A stretch of 64,000 bases of DNA from an uncultured Schlesneria sp. (GCA_903834925.1 CAILLA010000109.1:59759-123758), one strand, 5' to 3'; shown: positions 1 to 10,201, numbered from the stretch's first letter. Notes: generated by a model not told the origin, from the sequence alone. Translations and numbers: made by a program.

Positions 1-509
1 ACCCCTTTGGCTGGTGATTCGACCGGGGCCAGCAATGATTTGACCGGGACGTTTGCGAGTGCCTGCTTTTGTGCGGCCCAGAACTGATCGAAATCGTCGG
101 GCACGGGCAGGCTGGGCTTCAGTTGAAGCGGATCATAGCCCGCCCCGGCCAACGCGGTGGTCTTTCCGATTGACGCTCGCAAAAGGAGGAAGCCAGGTTC
201 ATCAAGCTTACCAGTGATGGTTGCTTTCCCTTCTTTCAGAACCACCGTCTGCGGCGGCTGTGGTTGCCACCCATCCTTGGAAATCACACAGACAACCTTG
301 CCTTCGACGCCCCCCTTTTCATCATCAAGGGCCTCGATGGTGAAGGTCGCAAGCTCGCCAACGCCATACACCGCGTCCGCTCGGTCGGCCGTGACCTTAA
401 GAGTGATCACTTTCGCCGGAGCTGCTACTTCTTGAGCCAGCAACGGAGGCTGCGAGACAGCCATCAGGGCGATGAGAGCGAAGATTTGTGAGGAGTGTTT
501 CAGGGACAT
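1..509 (-). CDS. Acetylxylan esterase-like secreted protein, N-terminal part
   Basis: Minus-strand reading frame that starts with ATG at 509 and stays open to the window edge (169 codons), so the catalytic part lies outside. The first ~23 residues are a signal peptide (hydrophobic core FALIALMAV, Ala-rich end LLAQ). Residues ~35-120 read as a beta-rich N-terminal domain. The stretch PDDFDQFWAAQK (around residue 140) is the entry motif I associate with AXE1/cephalosporin-C deacetylase-type acetylxylan esterases of planctomycetes. Expected role: removal of acetyl groups from plant or algal polysaccharides outside the cytoplasm. The Ser-His-Asp triad cannot be checked because it would lie beyond the edge. 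The family call rests on one short motif and on the signal-peptide plus N-terminal-domain layout, so a related alpha/beta hydrolase is possible. Confidence 0.6.
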   Translation of the reverse strand, partial: MSLKHSSQIFALIALMAVSQPPLLAQEVAAPAKVITLKVTADRADAVYGVGELATFTIEALDDEKGGVEGKVVCVISKDGWQPQPPQTVVLKEGKATITGKLDEPGFLLLRASIGKTTALAGAGYDPLQLKPSLPVPDDFDQFWAAQKQALANVPVKSLLAPVESPAKG

Positions 510-765
510 TTTCACGACGAGGCCCTTTTGAGTTTGAGGAATTGAGCATTAAGAAATTCTGCTGGCGAATCTGCAACGAAAGATGTTACCGTGGACTTGT
601 GTCTGAAACACTGCTGTGACGCATTGCGTGTTGAGTAAAGGTCGCAAGAGTTGTGCGTAGGTCTCCTGCGCACAACATGGCTGAATGCGAGTTCAGGAGA
701 TCTGCGCACAACATCATCGCTCAACGCACTTGGCCTCGATGTTTTGACCCGGTAGAGTAACCGGC

Positions 766-1872
766 ATGAAACGACGCACATTTCTTCAATGGGGATTGGC
801 TGCGAGCATGGCATCGCCCCTTCTGGCTGCGCTGAATCAGGAACAGATTGACGACGCAATCGGTGTATTGTCGAAATCGGTCGGCAGCGGTCAGATCTCC
901 AGTGCCGTGTTGCACGTGACCCAGCGCAAGACGGCGGTGACTCGCTGTTTTGGCAAGGCCACTGAGAATTCGATGTTCCTGCTGGGATCGATTTCCAAGC
1001 CGATCTGTGTCACGGCGCTGATGACACTATTCGATCAGAACAAATTTCGACTCGACGATCCGCTACACAAATTCATTCCTCAGTTTGCTGGTGACGACCG
1101 TGAAAAGGTCACGATCCAACATCTGCTGACGCACACCTCGGGACTTCCCGATCAGTTACTCGAAAACAACGCGCTAAGAAAGAATCATGCGCAGTTGCCC
1201 GAATTTGTTGAACACACGATCCGAACGCCACTCGAATTCGTCCCCGGCTCGAAGTATCGGTATTCCAGCATGGGGATCATGCTCGCGCTCGAGGTGGCTC
1301 GACTGATCAGCGGTGTGGACATCCTTGAATTCGTCGATCGCACTGTATTTCAGCCATCAGGTATGAAACATTCCGCGCTCGGACTCGGGCGGTTCTCAAG
1401 CGACGACATGGTCCCGGTGCAGACGGAATTCGCGGCTCCCGAGGCGGGCGGCGGTGATCCCGCTGCGAAAGACTGGGACTGGAACAGTTTTTATTGGAGG
1501 AAACTCGGCGCACCCTGGGGTGGCGCCCATGCTTCTGCACCGGATGTAGCGAAATTCCTGGCCGAGTTTCTTGAAGAGCGAGGAAATGTCGTCAGGCCGC
1601 AGACAGCCCGTTTGATGGTGCGAAATCACAATCCCCGAGGTCTTACGGCGCGTGGATTGGGTCTCGATACCCGGATGTCCGCCGGGCCAAAAGGTTCTGA
1701 GACGTCGTTCGGCCACAGTGGATCGACAGGAACACTCGCCTGGGCAGACCCAATGAGTGAAACCATTTGCGTCGTCCTAACTTCCCTACCGGCAAGGGCC
1801 GCGAATCCGCATCCACGAGACCTGGCCGCTGCAGACGTGGCCGCTGCGGTTTCCTCAGCCTCATTGGATTGA
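766..1872 (+). CDS. Serine beta-lactamase-like hydrolase (class C / PBP-like)
   Basis: 368-residue protein of the beta-lactamase (PF00144) fold, which includes class C beta-lactamases, D-Ala-D-Ala carboxypeptidases and esterases. Visible motifs: the nucleophile tetrad SISK at residues 75-78, the second motif YSS at 166-168, and an HSG box (FGHSGSTGT) near residue 320 in place of KTG. The N terminus MKRRTFLQWG resembles a twin-arginine signal and is followed by a short hydrophobic stretch, so the enzyme is probably exported. Length is usual for the family. It stands alone between two minus-strand genes, with no operon partner. The YSS instead of YSN and the HSG box are more common in esterase/peptidase members than in true beta-lactamases, so antibiotic hydrolysis should not be assumed. 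Confidence 0.82.
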   Translation: MKRRTFLQWGLAASMASPLLAALNQEQIDDAIGVLSKSVGSGQISSAVLHVTQRKTAVTRCFGKATENSMFLLGSISKPICVTALMTLFDQNKFRLDDPLHKFIPQFAGDDREKVTIQHLLTHTSGLPDQLLENNALRKNHAQLPEFVEHTIRTPLEFVPGSKYRYSSMGIMLALEVARLISGVDILEFVDRTVFQPSGMKHSALGLGRFSSDDMVPVQTEFAAPEAGGGDPAAKDWDWNSFYWRKLGAPWGGAHASAPDVAKFLAEFLEERGNVVRPQTARLMVRNHNPRGLTARGLGLDTRMSAGPKGSETSFGHSGSTGTLAWADPMSETICVVLTSLPARAANPHPRDLAAADVAAAVSSASLD

Positions 1873-2242
1873 TTGTTATTGATTGTTCCGTATTGGATGA
1901 TTGCCGTCGCGTTGACGCTGATTTCCGTCTTGCTGTCTCTACCGCGCTCAACGAAGCGGATCGACCGTACGAAGGAAGGGCCTAACGAGGCTTTGCCTCA
2001 GACCAAGTAGCCCTCTCGCTCCGCGAGAGGATAGCCGAATTGCAGCAGACATTGACTGGCACTTGAAAGCCCCTATGAAACATTTGGTAAGTGGCAATTC
2101 GGCTTTCTTCTCGGCGGAGCGAAAAGGCTACTTTGAAAGAATTCCTGAAACTCGCCTGAATGAGTCAAGTTTCAAACACGAAGAACGTAAGACTTGAGCA
2201 TAGCCAATCGACGCCATTGGAAATTCGACGAATAACGCACCG
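1873..2242. other. Gene-free interval with a long inverted repeat
   Basis: No convincing gene on either strand. The interval lies between the 3' end of the beta-lactamase-like gene and the 3' end of the Uma2 gene (convergent). It is mostly occupied by the inverted repeat described at 2006-2134, which may serve as a bidirectional terminator. Confidence 0.6.
2006..2134. repeat. Imperfect ~38-nt inverted repeat
   Basis: The left arm (about 2006-2043, starting AGTAGCC and ending CCGAATTGC) matches the reverse complement of the right arm (about 2094-2134, starting GCAATTCGGCT and ending GGCTACT) with a few differences. About 50 nt separate them. The left arm also contains a smaller hairpin around CTCTCGCTCCGCGAGAG. 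Its position between two convergent genes fits a transcription-termination or REP-like palindromic element. No transposase is linked to it. Confidence 0.7.
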
Positions 2243-2836
2243 TTATGAAACCAGAACTTCCTCAGGACCACATTTGACGTCTTCGTAGATTTCTGAAAGC
2301 GGAAGGATTGTTGTTAACGTTTGTAATTCCAACTCGGCATTCAGTCCCTTGAACACAGTCAGGAGCCAGGACCCATTTTCCTGTCGCGAAAAACGCTCGA
2401 TCAACGCTTCGTCCTGCGACACCAGTACGTATTCCTCGAGCGAATCCAACTGACGATACAACTCAAACTTTTTGCCACGGTCGTAACTTTCCGTCGATTG
2501 AGACAGGACTTCAAAAATCACGCGTGGATTGACGATCGCATCTCGGTCTACAGTATCAACCTGAAATTCACCACAAATGACGGAGACATCGGGGTAGGTC
2601 GTCAGTCCATTCGCCTGGATGCGTATACGCTGATCACTGTTGAAAGGTCGACATGCTGAGCCTCGAAGTCGGCCACGTAGACTGCTGGAGATATTTACGC
2701 TGATCGTATTGTGTCTCGGCGAACCGCCCGCCATTGCAAAAATCTGACCGCGATAATATTCGCTCTTGCCATCAGCCACTCGTTCCATTGCAAGGTATTC
2801 TTCGAATGTGAATTGGAGTTTGGGAACAGCAGACAT
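2243..2836 (-). CDS. Uma2 family (DUF820) putative restriction-endonuclease-fold protein
   Basis: 197-residue protein with the Uma2/DUF820 layout: N-terminal FTFEEYLAME, then YYRGQIFAMAGGSPRHN, a YPDVSVIC strand carrying the conserved Asp, and a VIFEVLSQST strand with the Glu of a PD-(D/E)XK-like site. These proteins are very numerous in cyanobacteria and planctomycetes and their biological role is unsettled. Start: the third in-frame ATG (2836) is preferred over the ones at 2854 and 2848, because a TGAGGT Shine-Dalgarno-like stretch lies just upstream of it and the homologous region begins there. The gene is monocistronic and converges with the beta-lactamase-like gene. Confidence 0.88.
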   Translation of the reverse strand: MSAVPKLQFTFEEYLAMERVADGKSEYYRGQIFAMAGGSPRHNTISVNISSSLRGRLRGSACRPFNSDQRIRIQANGLTTYPDVSVICGEFQVDTVDRDAIVNPRVIFEVLSQSTESYDRGKKFELYRQLDSLEEYVLVSQDEALIERFSRQENGSWLLTVFKGLNAELELQTLTTILPLSEIYEDVKCGPEEVLVS

Positions 2837-3001
2837 CTGGTACCTCATAGACATGGCATGTTCGAGTCATCAATCACATCATAACAACCTGAGTCATTTT
2901 ACAGACAGAGTGACGGATTTTGCTCAGTTGCGACTTCAATGTTGTTCTGCGAGGCTCATTAAAAATTCTCCCTATTATTTATCCTGAAAATCGGTTGCTG
3001 A

Positions 3002-4426
3002 ATGGCTCGTTATTTTAAATTCAAATCGGCTGAAGAGTTGGCGGCGGAGGCGGTGGCGTTAGGTGGCTGGTTGCCGATATCGTCCGACTTTTCCTCGTTG
3101 TTTGAGCCGATTTCGGTCGGATCACTTACCCTTGGTAATCGGTTTTGCATCCAGCCGATGGAAGGCTGTGACGGAACGTTAGAGGGTTCACCTGACGAAC
3201 TGACGTTTCGCCGGTTTCGCCGGTTCGGAGCGGGTGGGGCCAAGTTGATCTGGGGCGAAGCGACGGCGATTGATGCTGACGCTCGGATGAACCCTCGACA
3301 GCTCTGGCTGCATGACGGATCGGCATCCGCAATCGAAACGATGCTTCGCGGATGTCGGGAAGCACATCGAGAAGTCTTTGGAAATGAAAACGGGCTGGCG
3401 GTCGGCCTGCAATTGACGCATTCAGGCAGGTATTGCTTCCGACGTCCGCAGATTGTGATGCATGATCCGCTCGTCGATCCGCTGACAATCGATAAATCGA
3501 CCGGACGAATCGTCGACGATTCATTTCCCTTGCTGAATGACGACGACTTGAAGCGGATTGAGGATCAGTATGTCGTAGCTGCCAGGTTGGCGGCGAAAGT
3601 CGGTTGCGATTTTGTCGATATGAAACAGTGTCATCGATATCTGCTGTCGGAAATGCTCACAGCGACGACTCGACCGGGAGATTATGGTGGCAGTCTGGAA
3701 AATCGGACGAGGCTGGTTCGGAATATTCTCCAGCGAATTCGTTCAGAAGTTCCGTCGCTGGTGATTGCTTCACGGATGAATGTTTACGATGGGATTCCGT
3801 TTCGAGCTGGTGCGGATTCAGTCGGAAAGCCGATCCCACACCAGCTTCCCATACGGACAAGTTTTGGCGTTGACTCTCAGGATTATTTGCGAGTTGATCT
3901 GACGGAACCGTTACAGGTGGCGAAGTGGCTGGTGGAGTGGGGCGTTTCATTCATCAATGTCACGGCAGGGAATCCGTATGGAAATCCACATGTCCTGCGA
4001 CCGGCGGAATTTCCTCCCGTTGACGGATACCACGCGCCAGAACACCCGTTATTGGGGGTTTTAAGGCATTTCGACGCGACGGCGGAAATTCAGCGTTCGA
4101 TCCCCGATATTCCAGTTGTCGGCAGCGGATATAGTTGGTTGCAGGACTTTGCAATGCATGCTGCCGCTGGGAACCGAGTGGCCGGTCGTTGTTCGCTGGT
4201 CGGGCTTGGCCGCGCCACTTTGTCTCAGCCTGATTTCGTGAGGCAACTGATGGAACACGGGCAATTGAACCGCAAAACAACCTGCCGAACATTTTCTTAC
4301 TGCACGAATTTAATGAGATTCAAAGATCACCCGCTGGGACAGACGCCAACGGGTTGTCCCCCCTTTGATAAAGAGGTCTATGGCCCGATCTGGAAAGAGG
4401 TTCTTGAGAAGCGAAACGGATCTTGA
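3002..4426 (+). CDS. NADH:flavin oxidoreductase, old yellow enzyme family
   Basis: 474-residue FMN-dependent TIM-barrel oxidoreductase of the OYE family. Visible marks are the first strand FEPISVGSLTLGNRFCIQPM (residues ~33-52), a LTHSGRY segment that in the family carries FMN/substrate-binding histidine residues, and a C-terminal VVGSGYSWLQDF / LVGLGRATLSQPDF region typical of the phosphate-binding strands. It lacks the C-terminal iron-sulfur/FAD part of 2,4-dienoyl-CoA reductases, so it is a single-domain enoate-reductase type. An N-terminal extension of about 30 residues precedes the barrel. No signal peptide, so cytoplasmic. Substrate unknown. No clear ribosome-binding site precedes the ATG, as for many genes in this window. 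Confidence 0.85.
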   Translation: MARYFKFKSAEELAAEAVALGGWLPISSDFSSLFEPISVGSLTLGNRFCIQPMEGCDGTLEGSPDELTFRRFRRFGAGGAKLIWGEATAIDADARMNPRQLWLHDGSASAIETMLRGCREAHREVFGNENGLAVGLQLTHSGRYCFRRPQIVMHDPLVDPLTIDKSTGRIVDDSFPLLNDDDLKRIEDQYVVAARLAAKVGCDFVDMKQCHRYLLSEMLTATTRPGDYGGSLENRTRLVRNILQRIRSEVPSLVIASRMNVYDGIPFRAGADSVGKPIPHQLPIRTSFGVDSQDYLRVDLTEPLQVAKWLVEWGVSFINVTAGNPYGNPHVLRPAEFPPVDGYHAPEHPLLGVLRHFDATAEIQRSIPDIPVVGSGYSWLQDFAMHAAAGNRVAGRCSLVGLGRATLSQPDFVRQLMEHGQLNRKTTCRTFSYCTNLMRFKDHPLGQTPTGCPPFDKEVYGPIWKEVLEKRNGS

Positions 4427-4751
4427 ATTGAATTTAAAATGTGCTGAGATCACTAATCCGCTGAGTTCAGGTGCCACTGGATGACCGTCCTCGGTCACCC
4501 AGTGTGCTTGAAATGCCAGAATACGAAGAGAAGACACTGCGTCTCCGAAGACTCCGATGCAGTGGCACTTGAGCCCAACTCGTTAATCCGCTGAATTCGG
4601 GTGCGTTCCGGGAATTGGTGCCAGGGAAATTTGTCGGCAAATTGCGGGAATCCACCTTGCATCCTGGAACGGATCAACCTATTTTTGTGTGATCGCACGG
4701 AGGCGAAGGCCGTGAAAATGACCGGTGATATTTTGCAAAGGGCTGGACTTC
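4427..4751. other. Gene-free interval holding a composite palindromic repeat
   Basis: No gene seen. The interval is dominated by the repeat at 4471-4568. A 19-nt direct repeat flanks it (4455-4473 and 4585-4603, AATCCGCTGA followed by GTTCAGGTG or ATTCGGGTG; 17 of 19 positions identical). Confidence 0.6.
4471..4568. repeat. Composite palindromic element, copy 1
   Basis: The outer arms GTGCCACTG (4471-4479) and CAGTGGCAC (4560-4568) are perfect reverse complements. Nested inside are a strong hairpin CACTGG-A-TGACCG / CGGTCA-C-CCAGTG (4475-4504) and a second one formed by CACTGC (4535-4540) and GCAGTG (4559-4564) around a GTCT-CCGA-AGAC stem-loop. A 41-nt segment (4528-4568) recurs exactly at 19075-19115, with a degenerate version of the first hairpin in front of it there. 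It is a dispersed, non-coding, REP/MITE-like element. Confidence 0.8.
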
Positions 4752-6461
4752 ATGATGAGGATTCAACTCAACCTACGGGTTCGTAGACGGATGTTTCGAG
4801 GGTTAACTCCGCTCGTTTTATTTTTCCTCTCGTTCTGTGGGGTTGCCGGAATGCCCCAAACCTTGCTTGCGGCTGAAATCACAACCAATCCCGAAAACGA
4901 CCCACTTTGCGTAAAATCTGGCTCGCTGGTGATTTGTGGTGGTGGCGTCCTTCCGGGAAAATTGATTGATCGATTTGTGGAACTTGGCGGCGGTTCCCAA
5001 GCAAAAGTCGTGATCATCACGTCCGCCAGCGTGATCGCAGATACGGATGCTCAGTCACGTCTTTCCGGCTGGTACGATCGTCTTTGTGACAACGGCATCG
5101 CGAGTCTGGATATCCTGCATACTCGCTCGCGTGATCAGGCTGATGACCCCGAATTTTCGAAAGTCCTTGAGAATGCAACGGCGGTCTGGTTTATTGGTGG
5201 CAATCAGAACTGGCTTTCACAGAGCTACTTAGGGACGAAAACTGAAGAGCGTATGCATGGTGTGTTAGCTCGCGGCGGGGTCATTGGCGGGACATCTGCC
5301 GGTGCTGCGATCATGTCTCGACACATGATCGCCGATGGAAAAACAGAACCATTGCTTTCGACAGGCTTGGGGTTTTTACCCGGAACAATCGTTGATCAAC
5401 ACTTTCGCAAACGGAACCGACAAGAACGATTGATGCGTGCGATCCAGCTTCGGCCTGGGACAGTCGGAATCGGAATTGACGAGGGAACCGCTCTTGTCGT
5501 TCAAGGACGGTCGCTTGAAGTGATTGGTGAATCGGACGTCTGCCTTTATCTTTCGTCCTCGCCAAATCGACCTGCTCGGGTTGAGACATTGGCCGTTGGC
5601 AAACGTGCAGATCTTGTCACGTTGCGTCGGGCCGCAAGCGCCCGAGCCGAGACGATGACAGTGGCCAGCGGCTTAAAGACACCTGATGTTCAAAACGGGA
5701 CGCTCGTGATTGCTGGTGGAGGTCCCACTCCGAAAGAAGTTGTAAATACTTTCCTGGAGGCTGCAGGAGGTAAGGATGCGCCAATCGTTGTCGTCTCCAA
5801 CGGATTGGACGAAATTCGGCCCGAGCAAAAAGACGTGTGTGGTTGGCTAAGCGAAGCAGGAGCCAAAAACGTCAAAATGCTGCACGCGAAACCTGGCGAA
5901 AAATTATCCGATCCGGCGTTAATTGCGCTGCTGACAGAAGCACGTGGTGTCTGGTTCACGGGCGATCGTCAATGGCGGTTGGTAGACGCATACCTGGATA
6001 CGAACGTCGTTGACCTCTTTCATGACGTTTTGCGACGTGGAGGAGTGATTGGCGTTTCTTCTGCCGGTGCAACAATACAAGGTGAATACCTTGTTCGCGG
6101 CGATCTCCTCGGAAATGGAGAAATGATGACCGAGGGATACGATCGGGGCTTTTGCTTTTTGCCGGGTGTCGCGAATGACCAAAATTCCACGCAGCGAGAG
6201 CGTCTGGCAGATCTGGCGAAAATGAAGAAGGCTCACCCCGACTTGATCGGATTGGGCGTTGACGAATCGACGGCGTTGATTGTCCGCGGCTCGACAATGC
6301 AGGTCTTAGGACAGCACCAGGTGACAGTCTTCGATCGTCAGTCAGATGCACCTGCCGAGACCCCTGAATTCGCAGTGTTAAAGTCGGGTGAACGCTACGA
6401 CCTGCGTCAGCATCGTCGAATGGAAACGGAAGTTGCTGACGCAGCAAGTCCGACGAACTAA
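4752..6461 (+). CDS. Tandem-domain cyanophycinase-like peptidase S51 protein, secreted
   Basis: 569-residue protein made of two consecutive peptidase family S51 (cyanophycinase/alpha-aspartyl dipeptidase) domains. Domain 1 (~45-290) has SLVICGGGVLPGKLIDRF, WFIGGNQNWL and the nucleophile box GGTSAGA. Domain 2 (~300-540) repeats the pattern with TLVIAGGGPTPKEVVNTF, WFTGDRQWRL and VSSAGATIQGEYL, so both nucleophile serines are kept. An N-terminal hydrophobic segment (LTPLVLFFLSFCGVAG) ending LLAAE indicates export. Cyanophycinases hydrolyse the arginine/aspartate storage polymer cyanophycin; a secreted form could digest external cyanophycin, but the substrate is inferred. The usual protein is a single domain of about 270-300 residues, so the tandem duplication is unusual. 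Start: ATG at 4752 (a second ATG follows directly). A GTG at 4725 would add nine non-conserved residues. Confidence 0.82.
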   Translation: MMRIQLNLRVRRRMFRGLTPLVLFFLSFCGVAGMPQTLLAAEITTNPENDPLCVKSGSLVICGGGVLPGKLIDRFVELGGGSQAKVVIITSASVIADTDAQSRLSGWYDRLCDNGIASLDILHTRSRDQADDPEFSKVLENATAVWFIGGNQNWLSQSYLGTKTEERMHGVLARGGVIGGTSAGAAIMSRHMIADGKTEPLLSTGLGFLPGTIVDQHFRKRNRQERLMRAIQLRPGTVGIGIDEGTALVVQGRSLEVIGESDVCLYLSSSPNRPARVETLAVGKRADLVTLRRAASARAETMTVASGLKTPDVQNGTLVIAGGGPTPKEVVNTFLEAAGGKDAPIVVVSNGLDEIRPEQKDVCGWLSEAGAKNVKMLHAKPGEKLSDPALIALLTEARGVWFTGDRQWRLVDAYLDTNVVDLFHDVLRRGGVIGVSSAGATIQGEYLVRGDLLGNGEMMTEGYDRGFCFLPGVANDQNSTQRERLADLAKMKKAHPDLIGLGVDESTALIVRGSTMQVLGQHQVTVFDRQSDAPAETPEFAVLKSGERYDLRQHRRMETEVADAASPTN

Positions 6462-6579
6462 TAAGAGTCGGTTGCGCAGTCGATGTTGCTTGGATCGGAA
6501 CTCACAGCTTTTAATCTGTGATGTTGAGAGACTCTATGAACTAAGATTTTTCTCAAGGAATTGAGTAGCTTTTATCCAA

Positions 6580-7656
6580 CTACCGAGTGAGTGTTGGTGC
6601 TCGCAGCAATCGAGCGAGTTCGTCATAGAGAGCGTCGAGCGTAGCTGGGACAGGTACGTTCTGGTCAATGTGGCTGGAAGCGTCGACGCTGCGGTCGATT
6701 AACGCCCCTAATAAGCCCATCGGATCTGGCATTTCTTTTAAACGATTCACGAACGGAATGATTTCTGGGATCGTTTGTTCTGAGTCGGGTAACGGAACGC
6801 TAAGCGATAAAAGAGCCGACCGAAAGAATTCGACTGTGAATCGGATCAACCATTGCCCATTGATTCTTTGGACCGGTGTTTCCGTGCTGATTTTACCAAG
6901 CCCCTCGAGCAGCGACTTGGAAAGTCCCAGGCCACTGAAGTTGGGTTGTGACAGCTTTGAATAGAGCAGCGTTCTTAACTCGCGCAGTTCGGGTTCAAGC
7001 AATTGTTTCGCTGTCGAAAGGCTTCCTTCGCTGAGTGCTGATGCGAACTTGGCATCCGCTTCAGATTGGACAAGATCCTGTTCCAGCAGCAATTGTTCGA
7101 TGTCACTGGTATCCAACGCGGAAAATCGGACCAGTTGGCAGCGGGAGCGAATTGTGGGAAGCAACGCATCAAGGTTTGAAGCGATCAGCAACAGAATGGC
7201 TCGGTCTGGAGGTTCTTCCAGTGTTTTCAGAAACGAATTTGCACTCGCATCATTCATTGTGTCTGCATCGTCAACGATCGCGACTTTTCGCGAACCGGGA
7301 AGTGGTGCGAGCGACAAATCGTGGCATAGCCCCTCCTGGCCACGTCGTTCTTCAGATCCTACCAGCAACGAAATAGGAAGCTCTCGCTTTCCTTCGGGGC
7401 AGCCGACATACAGGAAATCGGGGTGCGATGCAGCGAGAAACGGCTTACAACCCGAACAATCACCACACGCTTCCAGGGGATCTTCTCCGGGACTTTGACA
7501 CAGTAATGCCTGTGCCAGACGCCGGGCGAATTGCTGTTTGCCGATCCCTTCAGGGCCAAGAAACAGATATGCCTGCGATAACCGTTGCCGCCCTATTGTT
7601 CGGCGAAACATCTCTTGCTGTTCCGCGTGTCCACGTAATGAGGTCCAGATCGACAT
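6580..7656 (-). CDS. holB: DNA polymerase III subunit delta'
   Basis: 358-residue clamp-loader subunit. Features: Walker A-like GPEGIGKQ at ~34-41; a four-cysteine zinc module CQSP...CGDCSGC at ~53-71; the Walker B/sensor region VAIVDDADTMNDASANSFLK followed by TLEEPP; and the SRC motif in TIRSRCQLVRF, as in gamma/tau and delta' proteins. The C-terminal ~150 residues form the collar region and are poorly conserved, as expected. It acts in the replisome, loading the sliding clamp. ATG at 7656 has only a weak GGAA upstream. The gene stands alone. In many bacteria tmk or ricT sits next to it, but neither is seen here. Confidence 0.93.
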   Translation of the reverse strand: MSIWTSLRGHAEQQEMFRRTIGRQRLSQAYLFLGPEGIGKQQFARRLAQALLCQSPGEDPLEACGDCSGCKPFLAASHPDFLYVGCPEGKRELPISLLVGSEERRGQEGLCHDLSLAPLPGSRKVAIVDDADTMNDASANSFLKTLEEPPDRAILLLIASNLDALLPTIRSRCQLVRFSALDTSDIEQLLLEQDLVQSEADAKFASALSEGSLSTAKQLLEPELRELRTLLYSKLSQPNFSGLGLSKSLLEGLGKISTETPVQRINGQWLIRFTVEFFRSALLSLSVPLPDSEQTIPEIIPFVNRLKEMPDPMGLLGALIDRSVDASSHIDQNVPVPATLDALYDELARLLRAPTLTR

Positions 7657-8129
7657 GAAAGGTTCCGTTCCGATTGAAAAGCGTCTACGGTGCGCATCCT
7701 ATCGTTTTACGATTTGCGTTTGCCATCGACTTTGGAAAGAAGGGCGGCGGCGGGAAGCCTCCGGTACGGTGCTATTGCCTTCCTCCCGCAGATCTTGGTG
7801 AACAGGGCGACGTAAGCCCTCGGATCGGCACTGCCAGTTCATGCGCGTCGAACGACGGGTTTAGAAAAGGGAAATCGTTCGCGCCTCGGCTGGGTGAGCC
7901 GGAGTAGGCCCTCGGACTCTTCGTTCGCCAATTCGCAGTGAGAGTCCATAAAAGAATCCAGGGATTAACATCCCCGGCTCGCCTGGTCAACTCGCGATTG
8001 ATTACCCTATTTTTGCTCCATCATCCGACGCGCGTGAACCGGCTGTGCCGGTCATTCGCATGACAACATTCTTGTTGCTAGAATGCAGTGCTTTCAGTTT
8101 TGACAACCAAGGGAATCGAGTTTCTGGCT
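7657..8129. other. Divergent intergenic region between holB and leuC
   Basis: About 470 nt with no supported gene. Short frames exist on both strands but show no motif, composition or start signal of a real gene. It should hold the divergent promoters of holB and leuC. I could not identify a leucine leader peptide or a riboswitch. Confidence 0.5.
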
Positions 8130-9536
<1,407 letters not shown>

Positions 9537-9585
9537 CCAGATCGATCCAGAACACAAGTCAAAAATGCTTTTCTCAAGGAATTTC

Positions 9586-10089
9586 ATGAACACGAACGGA
9601 TTGGATCGACGCGAGTTTCATCAATTAAGTCTGGCAGCGCTGACTGGCGTGATCGCCGGGGTAACGGTCGGCTGCAATGATGCCAAACCTCCCGCAAAAA
9701 CGGGTGATGTGACACCGGCAACACCTGCGGTAGCGCCAAAGGCTCCGGTTGTGACGCTTAGTGCCAATGCCGAAAACTACATTATGGACGAACCGCACAC
9801 CTGTCGCGGCCTGAACTCGTGTAAGGGGCTTGGTCGAGACAAAGAAAACGCTTGTGCCGGGCAGGGAACGTGTGCCAGCATTGCCGATGCCAGTTGCGGC
9901 GGCCATAACGAGTGCAAAGGTCAAGGTGGATGCGGTGAGAACCCAGGCATGAATGAATGCAAGGGACAAGGTGGTTGCCACATCCCACTGATGGCCTCCG
10001 CCTGGGATACGGCTCGTAGCGCATTTGAAACCGCAATGAAGAAGAATGGAAAAGAGTTTGGAGCCCCGCCCCCAAAGAAGAAAAAGTAA
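9586..10089 (+). CDS. Cysteine-rich Tat/lipoprotein-like small protein with CKGxG repeats
   Basis: 167-residue protein. The N terminus NTNGLDRREFHQLSLAALTG is twin-arginine-like and runs into TVGCND, which could act as a lipobox-type cysteine. A Pro/Ala/Thr-rich linker follows (~residues 30-60). The core has nine more cysteines in repeating units of the form HTCRGLNSCKGLG, CAGQGTCAS, SCGGHNECKGQGGC and NECKGQGGC. The C terminus is a lysine-rich tail (PPPKKKK). I do not recognise an enzyme domain. The cysteine spacing recalls small metal-binding secreted proteins of the bufferin (DUF2282) kind, but no DUF692-like partner is encoded next to it. Start: ATG 9586 is preferred over an upstream in-frame start at 9565 because it places the RR motif near the N terminus. 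It follows leuC by 49 nt. Confidence 0.7.
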   Translation: MNTNGLDRREFHQLSLAALTGVIAGVTVGCNDAKPPAKTGDVTPATPAVAPKAPVVTLSANAENYIMDEPHTCRGLNSCKGLGRDKENACAGQGTCASIADASCGGHNECKGQGGCGENPGMNECKGQGGCHIPLMASAWDTARSAFETAMKKNGKEFGAPPPKKKK

Positions 10090-10201
10090 GCAATTCGGTT
10101 GGACGAGGCTGGCTTGGTGAAGCGATACTTTGTCGGGCCGAAAAACTATGAAATTTGTTTCGAGATATCGAATACGGTTTTTGATTCAGCGGAGTCCCAT
10201 T

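Noticed and set aside
7740..7850. Stretch with CTCCCGCAG and TTGGTGAACAGGG recalling the bacterial SRP RNA
   Set aside because: The diagnostic GTCAGG...GGAAGG tetraloop region of the SRP RNA is absent and the flanks do not pair into the expected rod.
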